Under the pieces are notes generated by a model. It had not been told where the DNA came from, made no database searches, and saw nothing but the letters and a program-made list of their open reading frames with translations. The translations under genes and the position numbers were made by a program. This document shows, piece by piece, positions 7,304 to 17,477 of a DNA stretch of 64,000 nt (position 1 is its first letter; each line of letters begins with the position of its first letter). The DNA is from Myroides sp. JBRI-B21084 (lineage in GTDB: Bacteria; Bacteroidota; Bacteroidia; Flavobacteriales; Flavobacteriaceae), in contig NZ_CP120653.1 in NCBI RefSeq assembly GCF_030545015.1, forward strand, positions 744,001-808,000, read 5' to 3'.

Positions 7304-10300
7304 ATGGCATCAAACAAAAAATACTGGAAAAGTGTTGAGGAGCTTAACGAGAACAGTTCTATTGTTGAGAGGCTAAGAAACAATGAGTTTGTTGAAGAAA
7401 TTCCAACAGAGGATTTTCTTGGAGATAAAAACGCCTTGTCTTCTTCTTCAACATCTCGTAGAGACTTTTTGAAATACGTTGGTTTTTCTACAGCTGCAGC
7501 TTCTTTAGCAGCATGTGAAGGGCCGGTTAAAAAGTCTATTCCTTATGTATTCCAACCAGAAGAAATTATCCCTGGAATTGCAGATTACTATGCAACTACA
7601 GTGGCTGATGGTTTTGATTTCGTTAACGTGTTAATTAAAACACGTGAAGGTCGTCCTATTAAAGTAGAGAATAACTTTATGGAGAATGCATTAACAGGTG
7701 CAAATGCGCGTGTTCATGCTTCTGTATTGTCTTTATATGATAGTTTACGCTTAAAGCAACCTAAAATTAACAGTAAGGAAGCTTCATGGGCAGATGTTGA
7801 TCAAAAAATAAAAGCAAGCTTAACAAGTGCAACAGGACAAATTGTTTTGTTAACAAACACTATGGCTTCGCCTTCAACAGATAAATTAATTGCAGAATTT
7901 AAAACTGCGTACCCAACAGCAAAACATATTGTTTACGACGCAATTGGTGCTGATGCGGCTTTAGATGCTTACCAACAAGCTTACGGTCAACGCGCTTTAG
8001 CTGATTATAACTTTGGTAAAGCTGATGTAATTGTTTCTGTAGGTGCTGATTTCTTAGGAGATTGGCAAGGTGGAGGATATGATGGCGATTACGCTAAAGG
8101 CCGTGTTCCTAAAAATGGGAAAATGTCTAAACATATCCAGTTAGAGGCTAATATGTCTTTATCAGGTGCAAATGCTGATAAACGTATTCCTTTAACAGTT
8201 GCTGAACAAAAATTAGCATTAGTTAAAATTTATAACATAGTTTCCGGTAATGCTGTAAGTGTTGCTAACACTGCTGCCGATGCAGAAGTTGTTAAAGCTG
8301 CACAACAATTAAAGGCTGCTGGTAGCACAGGTGTCTTAGTGTCGGGATTAGACGATGTTAACGCACAATTATTAGTTTTCGCAATTAACCAAGCGTTAGG
8401 TTCGGTAGCATTTAATCCTGCACAACCTAAATACGTTCGCGGAGGTAATAATAAAGAAGTTGCTCAATTAGTAAAAGATATGAACGCTGGTGCTGTACAC
8501 ACTTTAATTATGAGTGGTGTGAACCCAGTTTATACTTTAGCTAACGGTGCTGCTTTTGCAGAAGGTTTAAAAAAGGTTAAATTATCAGCTTCGTTTACTT
8601 TACGTGAAGATGAAACAGCTACTTTAACTACTATTGCTGCCGCTGCACCACATTATTTAGAATCATGGGGTGATGTTCAAGTACGTAAAGGTCACTATTC
8701 TATTACACAACCAACTATTCGTCCGTTATTTGAAACTAAACAGTTTCAAGAAGGTTTATTAACTTGGTTAGGTAAAACTGAAAGTTACTACGATTACTTA
8801 AAAGCTGCTGGTACAGCCTATACAAATGGTAAAACGTGGAATCAATTAGTTCACGATGGTTTTGTAGCTACCGAAATTACTGGGACTGCTACAGCTTCAG
8901 CTGATTTTTCTACTGCTGCAACTACATTAGCTGCAACTAAAAAAGCTGCCGGTTTAGAATTAGTTTTATATTCTAAAACAGGTATGGGTGATGGTCAACA
9001 AGCAAACAACCCATGGTTACAAGAGTTCCCAGATCCTATCACACGTGTTTCTTGGGATAACTATTTAACAGTTTCTAAAGCCGATGCTGAAGCGTTAGGA
9101 ATTGAAAACTTTAACGTTGCTAACGGTGGTTTAAACGGTTCTTATGTTACTTTAAAAGTAGGTACTACTGTTTTAGAAAATGTTCCAGCATTTATTCAAC
9201 CGGGTCAAGCTAAAGGAACAGTTGGTTTAGCGTTTGGTTACGGACGTAAATCAGCTTTAAAAGAAGAAATGCAAGTAGGTGTTAACGCTTACAAATTATA
9301 CAACGATTTCAATAATACTCAAATTGTTTCTATTGAAAAAGCTTCAGGCGAGCACGAATTTGCTTGTGTGCAGTTACAAAGAACTTTAATGGGTCGTGGC
9401 GATATCGTAAAAGATACTACTTTAGAAATTTTTAATACAAAAGATGCTAAAGTATGGAATGAAAAGCCACATGTATCATTAGATCACCAAACAGTTGAGG
9501 CTTCAACAGTTGATATTTGGGAATCTTTTGATCGTTCTGTTGGTCATCATTTCAATTTATCAATCGACTTGAATTCATGTACAGGTTGTGGAGCGTGTGT
9601 TATTGCATGTCATGCAGAAAACAACGTACCAGTGGTTGGTAAAGATGAAGTAAGAAGATCACGCGATATGCACTGGTTACGTATCGATAGATACTATTCT
9701 TCAGAAGATACGTTTGCAGAAGACGTAACTACTAAGAAAAGTGCACATGGTTTAATGAATAGTATTGAAACTTTTGGTGGATTAGAGCATCCTGCAGATA
9801 ATCCTCAAGTAGTTTTCCAACCAGTAATGTGTCAGCACTGTAACCACGCACCATGTGAAACAGTTTGTCCAGTTGCTGCTACATCTCACGGTCGTCAAGG
9901 TCAAAACCATATGGCATACAACCGTTGTGTGGGTACTCGTTACTGTGCTAACAACTGTCCGTATAAAGTACGTCGTTTCAACTGGTTCTTATACAGCCAA
10001 AACGATGCGTTTAATTATCACATGAACGATGATTTAGGACGTATGGTATTAAATCCAGATGTTAATGTACGTTCACGTGGGGTTATGGAAAAATGTTCAA
10101 TGTGTATCCAAATGACACAAGCAACTATCTTAAAAGCAAAACGCGAAGGACGTGCAGTAAATGCAAATGAATTCGAAGTTGCTTGTTCGGCAGCTTGTTC
10201 TTCAGGATCGATGAAATTTGGTGACTTAAATGATAAAGAATCTGAAGTTGCTAAATTATACGAAGACGATAGAAGATATCATTTGTTAGAGCATGTTGGA

Positions 10301-10345
10301 ACAAAACCAAATGTGTTTTACCACGTTAAAGTAAGAAATGTATAA
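7304..10345 (+). CDS. actB: Alternative complex III subunit ActB, molybdopterin-oxidoreductase-like Fe-S protein
   Basis: Large peripheral subunit of complex III (1013 residues). The N-terminus carries a twin-arginine-like SRRDFLKYVG (Arg52-Arg53) followed by LAAC (Cys71), the form called TAT-variant-translocated, with a likely lipid anchor. The central part is a molybdopterin-oxidoreductase fold that in studied homologues holds no cofactor. The C-terminal ferredoxin part has cysteine sets at C759/762/765/769 (CTGCGACVIAC), C843/846/851/855 (CQHCNHAPCETVC), C875/881/885 and C931/934 (CSMC), for one 3Fe and several 4Fe clusters that move electrons from quinol towards ActA. Confidence 0.95.
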   Translation: MASNKKYWKSVEELNENSSIVERLRNNEFVEEIPTEDFLGDKNALSSSSTSRRDFLKYVGFSTAAASLAACEGPVKKSIPYVFQPEEIIPGIADYYATTVADGFDFVNVLIKTREGRPIKVENNFMENALTGANARVHASVLSLYDSLRLKQPKINSKEASWADVDQKIKASLTSATGQIVLLTNTMASPSTDKLIAEFKTAYPTAKHIVYDAIGADAALDAYQQAYGQRALADYNFGKADVIVSVGADFLGDWQGGGYDGDYAKGRVPKNGKMSKHIQLEANMSLSGANADKRIPLTVAEQKLALVKIYNIVSGNAVSVANTAADAEVVKAAQQLKAAGSTGVLVSGLDDVNAQLLVFAINQALGSVAFNPAQPKYVRGGNNKEVAQLVKDMNAGAVHTLIMSGVNPVYTLANGAAFAEGLKKVKLSASFTLREDETATLTTIAAAAPHYLESWGDVQVRKGHYSITQPTIRPLFETKQFQEGLLTWLGKTESYYDYLKAAGTAYTNGKTWNQLVHDGFVATEITGTATASADFSTAATTLAATKKAAGLELVLYSKTGMGDGQQANNPWLQEFPDPITRVSWDNYLTVSKADAEALGIENFNVANGGLNGSYVTLKVGTTVLENVPAFIQPGQAKGTVGLAFGYGRKSALKEEMQVGVNAYKLYNDFNNTQIVSIEKASGEHEFACVQLQRTLMGRGDIVKDTTLEIFNTKDAKVWNEKPHVSLDHQTVEASTVDIWESFDRSVGHHFNLSIDLNSCTGCGACVIACHAENNVPVVGKDEVRRSRDMHWLRIDRYYSSEDTFAEDVTTKKSAHGLMNSIETFGGLEHPADNPQVVFQPVMCQHCNHAPCETVCPVAATSHGRQGQNHMAYNRCVGTRYCANNCPYKVRRFNWFLYSQNDAFNYHMNDDLGRMVLNPDVNVRSRGVMEKCSMCIQMTQATILKAKREGRAVNANEFEVACSAACSSGSMKFGDLNDKESEVAKLYEDDRRYHLLEHVGTKPNVFYHVKVRNV

Positions 10346-10378
10346 GTATAGTATTAATTAGAAACATTATAAAGGATT

Positions 10379-11782
10379 ATGTCGTCACATTACGAAGCAC
10401 CCATTAGAAAACCTTTAGTTATTGGTGATAAAACTTATCACGATGTAACGGTAGATGTTGCTAGACCTGTTGAAGGACGTGCTAATAAACAATGGTGGAC
10501 TGTTTTCACAATTGCTTTAATTGCATTTCTTTGGGGAGCTGGTTGTATGGTATATACAATTGGTACAGGTATTGGTACATGGGGATTAAATAAAACTGTA
10601 GGATGGGCTTGGGATATCACCAACTTTGTTTGGTGGGTAGGTATTGGTCACGCTGGTACATTAATCTCGGCTGTATTATTATTATTCCGTCAGAAATGGA
10701 GAATGGCTATTAACCGTTCTGCAGAAGCTATGACAATCTTCTCGGTAGTGCAAGCAGGTTTGTTCCCTATTATTCACATGGGACGCCCTTGGTTAGCTTA
10801 CTGGGTATTGCCTATGCCAAACCAATTTGGATCGTTATGGGTTAACTTTAACTCACCATTATTATGGGACGTATTTGCAATTTCAACATATTTATCTGTA
10901 TCATTAGTTTTCTGGTGGACAGGTTTATTACCAGATTTTGCAATGTTACGTGATAGAGCTGTTACACCATTTGCAAAAAGAATTTATTCAACTTTATCAT
11001 TCGGATGGAGTGGACGTGCAAAAGATTGGCAACGTTTTGAAGAAGTATCATTGGTATTAGCTGGTTTAGCTACACCGTTAGTACTTTCTGTACACACTAT
11101 TGTATCTTTTGACTTTGCTACGTCGGTAATTCCAGGTTGGCATACAACCATCTTACCGCCGTATTTCGTTGCGGGTGCTATCTTCTCTGGTTTCGCCATG
11201 GTAAACACTTTGTTAATCATTATGCGTAAAGTTGTAAATTTAGAAGAGTACATTACCATTCAACATATCGAATTAATGAACATCATTATTATGATTACAG
11301 GTTCGGTTGTTGGTATCGCATATATTACTGAGTTATGGGTAGCATGGTATTCAGGTGTAGAGTATGAGCAATACGCGTTCCTTAACCGTGCAACTGGTCC
11401 TTACTGGTGGTCATATTGGTTAATGATGACATGTAACGTAATTTCTCCGCAAGTTATGTGGTTCAAAAAAATACGTACATCAATCTTAGGATCATTCATT
11501 ATATCAATTGTAGTAAATATTGGTATGTGGTTTGAACGTTTTGTAATCATTGTAACATCATTACACCGCGATTACTTACCATCATCATGGACAATGTTCC
11601 AACCAACGTTTGTAGATGCTGGTATTTATATTGGAACAATAGGTTTCTTCTTTGTATTATTCTTATTATATTCAAGAAGTTTCCCAGTTATTGCACAAGC
11701 AGAGGTTAAAACAATTTTAAAATCTTCAGGCGATAACCATAAAAGAGATAGAGAGAACGGTCACCATTCACATAATCATTAA
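10379..11782 (+). CDS. actC: Alternative complex III subunit ActC, NrfD/PsrC-type membrane protein
   Basis: Polytopic quinol-binding membrane subunit of 467 residues with about ten helices, in the polysulfide-reductase NrfD family. Signature stretches include GIGHAGTLISAVLLLFRQKW and MGRPWLAYWVLPMPNQFGSL, and HTIVSFDFATSVIPGWH, which contains the conserved His/Asp region. The N-terminal 35 residues are soluble. The C-terminus ends in a His-rich tail, NGHHSHNH. It sits between actB (33 bp) and actD (6 bp) and is clearly part of the same transcript. Confidence 0.95.
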   Translation: MSSHYEAPIRKPLVIGDKTYHDVTVDVARPVEGRANKQWWTVFTIALIAFLWGAGCMVYTIGTGIGTWGLNKTVGWAWDITNFVWWVGIGHAGTLISAVLLLFRQKWRMAINRSAEAMTIFSVVQAGLFPIIHMGRPWLAYWVLPMPNQFGSLWVNFNSPLLWDVFAISTYLSVSLVFWWTGLLPDFAMLRDRAVTPFAKRIYSTLSFGWSGRAKDWQRFEEVSLVLAGLATPLVLSVHTIVSFDFATSVIPGWHTTILPPYFVAGAIFSGFAMVNTLLIIMRKVVNLEEYITIQHIELMNIIIMITGSVVGIAYITELWVAWYSGVEYEQYAFLNRATGPYWWSYWLMMTCNVISPQVMWFKKIRTSILGSFIISIVVNIGMWFERFVIIVTSLHRDYLPSSWTMFQPTFVDAGIYIGTIGFFFVLFLLYSRSFPVIAQAEVKTILKSSGDNHKRDRENGHHSHNH

Positions 11783-11788
11783 TAAATT

Positions 11789-12313
11789 ATGAGTACAAAA
11801 GTTATACACGTATTATACAATGATGATGATGTATTAATGGATGCAGTAAAAACAACTCGCGCTGCACATCATCATATCGAAGAGGTTTATACACCTTTTC
11901 CTGTACACGGCTTAGATAAAGCTATGGGATTAAAACCAACACGCTTAGCTATCTGTGCATTTATCTATGGTTTATGTGGTTTATCTTTCGCTACCTTTAT
12001 GATGAATTTTATCATGATACAGGATTGGCCGCAAGATATTGGTGGAAAACCTAGTTTTAGTTATATTCAAAATATGCCTTCATTTGTGCCTATTATGTTT
12101 GAATTAACAGTTTTCTTTGCAGCCCATTTAATGGTTATTACTTTCTTTTTAAGAAGTAGATTATGGCCATTTAAAAAAGCTGAAAACCCTGATGTTAGAA
12201 CAACAGACGACCATTTTTTAATGGAAGTTGCTTTACACGGGAACGAAGAAGAAGCTGTAGCATTCTTTAAAAATACTGGTGCAGTAGAAGTTAAAGTAAT
12301 CGATAAACATTAG
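11789..12313 (+). CDS. actD: Alternative complex III subunit ActD (DUF3341)
   Basis: Membrane subunit of 174 residues. The N-terminal soluble domain (residues 1-48) begins KVIHVLYNDDDVLMDAVKTT and contains the DUF3341 motif EVYTPFPVHGLDKAMGL. Two membrane helices follow (about 54-76 and 100-122), and then a C-terminal soluble tail. In solved complexes ActD is a structural partner near ActC. It starts six bases after actC and ends eight bases before actE. Confidence 0.93.
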   Translation: MSTKVIHVLYNDDDVLMDAVKTTRAAHHHIEEVYTPFPVHGLDKAMGLKPTRLAICAFIYGLCGLSFATFMMNFIMIQDWPQDIGGKPSFSYIQNMPSFVPIMFELTVFFAAHLMVITFFLRSRLWPFKKAENPDVRTTDDHFLMEVALHGNEEEAVAFFKNTGAVEVKVIDKH

Positions 12314-12321
12314 TAGTAAAA

Positions 12322-12870
12322 ATGAAGACTTTATATAAAATAGTTGCGTTGGCAGCAGTTTCAACATTAGCTACATCTTGTTTTAATAAGGAAAAACCTA
12401 ATTATCAGTTATTTCCTAACATGTACGAGTCTGTAGCATACGAAACGTATTCTGAATCAAGCGCATTTAAAAACGGAAAAGAAGGTCAAATTCCCGCTCA
12501 AGGATCAATTAAGCGTGGATTTATGCCTGAAGAGTATGCAAACACACCAGAAGGTTTAGCTTTAGCAAAAGCCAATTTAAAATCGCCTTTAGATTCTTTA
12601 AGCGCTGGCGATATGGAAAAAGCTAAAGTATTGTTTACAACTTATTGTGCAATTTGCCACGGTGAAGCAGGAGACGGAAAAGGTAATTTAGTTAAAAGAG
12701 AAAAATTCCTGGGAGTACCAAGTTATGCTGAACGTGAGTTAACAGAAGGTGGTATTTATCACGTTGTTACTTACGGATTAAATTCAATGGGTTCACATAA
12801 AAACCAATTAACACAACATGAAAGATGGTTAGTTAGTGCTTATGTACTTAAATTGAAATCGGAATTATAA
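12322..12870 (+). CDS. actE: Alternative complex III subunit ActE, monoheme cytochrome c lipoprotein
   Basis: Lipoprotein of 182 residues: signal peptide with lipobox LATSC (Cys20), then a class I cytochrome c domain with one heme site CAICH near residue 111 and a likely distal Met in LNSMGSH. In complex III it takes electrons from ActA and hands them to the oxidase. The position between actD and actF fits the conserved order. Confidence 0.94.
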   Translation: MKTLYKIVALAAVSTLATSCFNKEKPNYQLFPNMYESVAYETYSESSAFKNGKEGQIPAQGSIKRGFMPEEYANTPEGLALAKANLKSPLDSLSAGDMEKAKVLFTTYCAICHGEAGDGKGNLVKREKFLGVPSYAERELTEGGIYHVVTYGLNSMGSHKNQLTQHERWLVSAYVLKLKSEL

Positions 12871-12898
12871 ATTGTAAAACTTATTTGAAAGTTTAGAT

Positions 12899-14362
12899 AT
12901 GTACACATTTTCAGGCAAATTAAAAACCTTTTCTATCATTCTAATGGCTTTAGGTATTGTTGGGATCGTTTACGGTTTTCTTACAACACCAAAATCAATC
13001 GAAGAGGTTGAAGCAATTTTAAGCGAGCAACACCACGGTGGGCATGCAACACATGAAGCAACAGCACATGATGCTCATGCTGCAGCTGCTACACACGATG
13101 CACACGCAACAACTGCAACGCACGAAGCACATGCAACTGCTACAACAAACGATAGTACTGCACATGCAGTTACTGAAACAGAAGCTCATGCTGAAGTTGC
13201 TACAACTACTGCACATGCTGCAAAAGTGGAAGCGCACGATGCTCATGCAGAGCACACAAAACATTTAGAACACGTTTTACACCAGTTGCAAAATAAACCT
13301 TGGGCTGCTGTTTATATTGGTTGTATCTTTTTTATGTTAATATCATTAGGTATTTTTACATTTAATCAAATACAATATGCAGCATCAGCTGGTTGGTCAC
13401 CTGTATTATTCCGTGTAATGGAAGGGTTATCAGCTTACTTATTACCAGGTTCTATTTTATTCTTTTTATTATTGTTAGCTAGTGTAACACACATGAACCA
13501 TTTATTTATTTGGATGGATGAAAGTGTTGTTGCAAATGACACAATTATTCAAGGAAAAACAGGTTTCTTAAACATTCCTTTCTTTTTAATACGTGCAGTA
13601 TTATTTTTAGCAGGTTGGAATATTTTTAGAATGTTATCTCGTAAAAATTCATTAGCATTAGATGAAACAGGTGATTTAACTTTCTACAAAAAGAATTTTA
13701 AATTAGCTGCAGGTTATTTAGTGTTCTTCATCATTACAGAATCTATCATGTCTTGGGACTGGATTATGTCTATTGATACACACTGGTATTCAACTTTATT
13801 TGGATGGTATGTTTTTGCATCATTCTTTGTAACAGGAATTACAATTATTGCATTATCAACTTTATATCTAAAAAATAATGGATATTTAGAATTTGTAAAT
13901 ACATCACATATTCACGATTTAGCTAAATTTATGTTTGGTTTATCAATTTTCTGGACGTATTTATGGTTCTCTCAATTCATGTTAATGTGGTATTCTAACA
14001 TTCCAGAAGAGGTAACTTATTTTATCTTACGTATTGAAGAGTACAACTTGCCATTCTTTGGTATGTTAGCATTAAACTTTTTGTTGCCTATATTGCTATT
14101 AATAAATACTGACTTTAAACGTTTGTCTTGGATAATTGTTATGGCAGGTATTTGTATTATTGCAGGGCACTATTTAGATTTCTTTAACATGATTATGCCA
14201 GGTACAGTAGGTGCTTCATGGTTTATTGGTGCAGCCGAAATTGGTTCTGTATTATTCTTTGGTGGTTTATTTATCTTTGTTGGTTTCTCAGCATTAGCTA
14301 AAGCTCCATTATTGGCTAAAAACAATCCAATGATTGAAGAAAGTAAACATTTTCATTATTAA
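12899..14362 (+). CDS. actF: Alternative complex III subunit ActF with a histidine-rich loop
   Basis: Second NrfD-like quinol oxidoreductase subunit, 487 residues, about ten helices. After the first helix (residues about 10-29) comes a low-complexity segment, residues 45-128, with 19 histidines in an Ala/Thr/Glu/Asp background and repeated units such as THDAHA and THEAHA. The remainder is the conserved helix bundle (e.g. FFIITESIMSWDWIMSIDTH, FMLMWYSNIPEE). The His-rich loop is the odd part: it could bind Cu, Zn or Ni, or be simple repeat expansion. Followed by coxB after 19 bp. Confidence 0.94.
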   Translation: MYTFSGKLKTFSIILMALGIVGIVYGFLTTPKSIEEVEAILSEQHHGGHATHEATAHDAHAAAATHDAHATTATHEAHATATTNDSTAHAVTETEAHAEVATTTAHAAKVEAHDAHAEHTKHLEHVLHQLQNKPWAAVYIGCIFFMLISLGIFTFNQIQYAASAGWSPVLFRVMEGLSAYLLPGSILFFLLLLASVTHMNHLFIWMDESVVANDTIIQGKTGFLNIPFFLIRAVLFLAGWNIFRMLSRKNSLALDETGDLTFYKKNFKLAAGYLVFFIITESIMSWDWIMSIDTHWYSTLFGWYVFASFFVTGITIIALSTLYLKNNGYLEFVNTSHIHDLAKFMFGLSIFWTYLWFSQFMLMWYSNIPEEVTYFILRIEEYNLPFFGMLALNFLLPILLLINTDFKRLSWIIVMAGICIIAGHYLDFFNMIMPGTVGASWFIGAAEIGSVLFFGGLFIFVGFSALAKAPLLAKNNPMIEESKHFHY

Positions 14363-14381
14363 TATTTAAAGTAATAAACAA

Positions 14382-15572
14382 ATGACGAGTTTATTAATAT
14401 TAGTTATTGTAGCTTTATTAGGAATTGCAGTATGGCAATTAACTAAGATTTTTGACCTTACAAATAGCAAACTTAACGTTGGCAATGAGTATGAGTCTGA
14501 AATTGCTACAGATAAAGACAATAATATCAACGGATATTTAATGTTTGGGTTTTTAGCATTTATTTACATTTTTACTATTTATAGTTGTGTTAAATGGGGA
14601 TATTTTCCTTTATTGAACAATTCAGCTTCTGAACATGGTAACGATGTAGACCAATTAATGTGGATTACCTTAGTTGTAATTTTCTTAGTACAAATTGTTA
14701 CTCAGTTTTTATTACATTACTTCGCATTCAAATACCGTGGAAATAAAAACAGAAAAGCAATATTTTTTGCAGATAATGATCGTTTAGAATTTATCTGGAC
14801 TATTATTCCTGTAATTGTTTTAGCTGGTTTAATTTTATATGGTTTATATGCTTGGAACAACATTATGCACTACGATGAAGAAGAAGAAGTGCTTTATGTT
14901 GAAGTTTATGCTAAACAATTTGGTTGGGATATTCGTTATTCAGGTGATGACAATGTTTTAGGTAAAGCCAATGTACGTTTTATTGAAGGTGTTAACGCTG
15001 TTGGTGTTGATATGGCAGATCCAAACGCACAAGACGATATCTTAGCTAAAGAATTACACTTGCCAGTTGGTAAAAAAGTTGTTTTAAAAATGCGTTCTCA
15101 AGATGTTTTACACTCTGCGTATTTACCTCACTTCCGTGCTCAAATGAACTGTATTCCAGGTATGGTTACTCAATTTATTATGACACCAACTGTTACAACA
15201 ACAAAAATGAGAGATCGTGAAGAGGTTATAAACCGTGTAAATAAAATTAACGAAGCTAGAAATAAGCACAGTAAAAAACTTATTGAAAAAGGTGAACCAG
15301 GTTTAGAACCTTACGTTTTTGATTATATTTTATTATGTAACAAAATTTGTGGACGTTCACACTACAACATGCAAGCAAAAGTTGTTGTAGAATCTGAAAA
15401 AGATTTCAATAAATGGTTAAGCGAACAACAAACTTTAGGAAAACAAGTTGCTGAAGAAAAAGCTGCTGCTAAAGCACCAAAAGTTGAAGCACAATCGGCT
15501 AAGCCAGAGCAAGCTAATGAAACTGAAATGGCTGTAGATTCTACTGCAGTTGTTGCTCAAGTAATTAAATAA
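14382..15572 (+). CDS. coxB: Cytochrome c oxidase subunit II
   Basis: Subunit II of the aa3-type oxidase, 396 residues. Three helices are visible: one N-terminal, and the two usual ones at about 47-67 and 87-107, with a third near 135-158. The CuA domain follows, with His244 (VLHSAYLPHF) and the cluster C319-x3-C323-x3-H327-x2-M330 (CNKICGRSHYNM). There is no cytochrome c domain, so this is not the caa3 fusion form. The C-terminal 50 residues are an Ala/Lys/Glu-rich tail. It directly follows actF, in keeping with a complex III-oxidase supercomplex. Confidence 0.95.
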   Translation: MTSLLILVIVALLGIAVWQLTKIFDLTNSKLNVGNEYESEIATDKDNNINGYLMFGFLAFIYIFTIYSCVKWGYFPLLNNSASEHGNDVDQLMWITLVVIFLVQIVTQFLLHYFAFKYRGNKNRKAIFFADNDRLEFIWTIIPVIVLAGLILYGLYAWNNIMHYDEEEEVLYVEVYAKQFGWDIRYSGDDNVLGKANVRFIEGVNAVGVDMADPNAQDDILAKELHLPVGKKVVLKMRSQDVLHSAYLPHFRAQMNCIPGMVTQFIMTPTVTTTKMRDREEVINRVNKINEARNKHSKKLIEKGEPGLEPYVFDYILLCNKICGRSHYNMQAKVVVESEKDFNKWLSEQQTLGKQVAEEKAAAKAPKVEAQSAKPEQANETEMAVDSTAVVAQVIK

Positions 15573-15599
15573 TTTGTTTACCAATATAAAACTATTAGT

Positions 15600-17405
15600 A
15601 TGTCAGCAGTAGTAGGACACGAATTAACACACGATCATTCACACGATGATCACCACCATAAAGAAACTTTTGTAACAAAGTACATCTTTAGTCAAGATCA
15701 TAAAATGATTGCTAAACAATTCTTGGTATCAGGTATTGTAATGGGAATCATAGGTATTATCATGTCATTATTATTCCGTATACAAATCGCTTGGCCAGAA
15801 GAATCTTTCAAAGTTTTTTCATGGTTATTAGGTGATGATTTTGCACCAGGTGGTGTAATGCGTAATGATATTTATCTTGCATTGGTAACAATACACGGTA
15901 CAATAATGGTATTCTTTGTATTAACAGCAGGTTTATCAGGTACCTTTTCAAACTTATTAATTCCATTGCAAATTGGTGCACGCGATATGGCTTCAGGTTT
16001 CATGAATATGTTATCGTTCTGGATTTTCTTTATCGCATGCGTTGTAATGATTGCATCTTTATTTGTAGAGTCAGGTCCAGCATCAGCAGGATGGACCATT
16101 TACCCTCCATTATCAGCTGTTCCAGAAGCTATTCCAGGTTCAGGTACAGGTATGACACTTTGGTTGGTATCAATGGCTTTATTCATTGCACAATCATTAA
16201 TGGGATCGTTAAATTACGTTGTAACCGTTTTAAATTTACGTACTAAAGGTATGTCTATGACACGTTTACCGTTAACCATTTGGGCATTATTTGTAACTGC
16301 TATTATTGGTATTGTATCGTTCCCAGTATTATTATCTGCCGCTTTATTATTAATTATGGATAGAAGTTTTGGTACTTCATTCTTCTTATCTGATATTTAT
16401 TTAGCAGGCGAAGTTTTACATTACCAAGGTGGTTCACCGGTATTGTTTGAACACTTATTCTGGTTCTTAGGTCACCCTGAAGTATACATTGTAATATTAC
16501 CAGCAATGGGTATTACATCAGAAGTGATTTCAGCTAACGCTCGTAAGCCAATTTTTGGATACCGTGCCATGATTACTTCAATCTTAGCAATTGCATTCTT
16601 ATCAACAATTGTTTGGGGTCACCACATGTTTGTATCAGGTATGAATCCGTTTTTAGGATCGGTGTTTACCTTTACAACATTATTAATTGCTATTCCATCT
16701 GCTGTAAAAGCGTTTAACTACATTACAACATTATGGAAAGGTAATTTACAAATGAACCCTTCAATGTTATTCTGTATTGGTTTTGTTTCAACATTTATTA
16801 CTGGTGGTGTAACAGGAATCATTTTAGGAGATTCAACTTTAGATATTAACGTTCACGATACGTATTTTGTTATTGCTCACTTCCACTTAGTAATGGGTAT
16901 TTCGGCACTTTACGGTATGTTTGCAGGTATTTACCATTGGTTCCCTAAAATGTACGGACGTATGATGAATAAAAACTTAGGTTATATTCATTTCTGGGTA
17001 ACAGTTGTATGTGCTTACGGAGTTTTCTTCCCAATGCACTTTATTGGTATGGCAGGTTTACCACGCCGTTACTATACAAACTCTGCTTTCCCTATGTTTG
17101 ACGATATGGTTGATGTAAATATTTTAATTACCATGTTTGCAATTGTAGGTGCTGCATTCCAATTAGTATTCTTATTTAACTTTTTCTATAGTATTTTCTA
17201 TGGTAAAAAGGCACCAAGAAACCCTTGGAGAGCAAATACATTAGAGTGGACAACACCAGTTGAACATATGCACGGTAACTGGCCAGGTGCAATACCTGAA
17301 GTACACCGTTGGCCTTATGACTACTCTAAACCAGGTTACGAAGAAGATTTTGTTCCACAAACAGTGCCATTACGTGATGGCGAAAAAGATGGTGGACACC
17401 ATTAA
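15600..17405 (+). CDS. coxA: Cytochrome c oxidase subunit I
   Basis: Catalytic heme-copper subunit, 601 residues, twelve-plus helices. Ligands are visible: His99 for heme a (TIHGTIMVFF), His292 and the cross-link Tyr296 in HPEVY, His341-His342 for CuB (WGHHMFVSG), His427 for heme a3 and His429 for heme a (AHFHLVMG). The Glu-ending proton-channel residue of the usual XGHPEVY type is present. The N-terminus has a His-rich stretch (HELTHDHSHDDHHHKE, residues 7-22) and the protein ends GGHH. It is the last gene of the operon, and a strong terminator follows. Confidence 0.97.
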   Translation: MSAVVGHELTHDHSHDDHHHKETFVTKYIFSQDHKMIAKQFLVSGIVMGIIGIIMSLLFRIQIAWPEESFKVFSWLLGDDFAPGGVMRNDIYLALVTIHGTIMVFFVLTAGLSGTFSNLLIPLQIGARDMASGFMNMLSFWIFFIACVVMIASLFVESGPASAGWTIYPPLSAVPEAIPGSGTGMTLWLVSMALFIAQSLMGSLNYVVTVLNLRTKGMSMTRLPLTIWALFVTAIIGIVSFPVLLSAALLLIMDRSFGTSFFLSDIYLAGEVLHYQGGSPVLFEHLFWFLGHPEVYIVILPAMGITSEVISANARKPIFGYRAMITSILAIAFLSTIVWGHHMFVSGMNPFLGSVFTFTTLLIAIPSAVKAFNYITTLWKGNLQMNPSMLFCIGFVSTFITGGVTGIILGDSTLDINVHDTYFVIAHFHLVMGISALYGMFAGIYHWFPKMYGRMMNKNLGYIHFWVTVVCAYGVFFPMHFIGMAGLPRRYYTNSAFPMFDDMVDVNILITMFAIVGAAFQLVFLFNFFYSIFYGKKAPRNPWRANTLEWTTPVEHMHGNWPGAIPEVHRWPYDYSKPGYEEDFVPQTVPLRDGEKDGGHH

Positions 17406-17413
17406 TATACTTT

Positions 17414-17443
17414 AACTCCCGCATTTATGTGGGAGTTTTTTTA
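17414..17443 (+). terminator. Intrinsic terminator after coxA
   Basis: Stem AACTCCC (17414-17420) with GGGAGTT (17431-17437), extended by pairing inside GCATTTATGT, followed by a run of T. It closes the act-cox operon. Confidence 0.85.
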
Positions 17444-17477
17444 TCTTGTTTATTGAAACTATGAATGCGTTAATACC

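Noticed and set aside
13019..13268. Cys/Ser-rich and Gln/Met-rich frames opposite and within the His-rich part of actF
   Set aside because: These are shadows of the repetitive His codons of actF in other frames.
13040..13282. CRISPR or tandem DNA repeat in actF
   Set aside because: Repeats are short, imperfect and in frame with a His-rich protein segment; no spacers.
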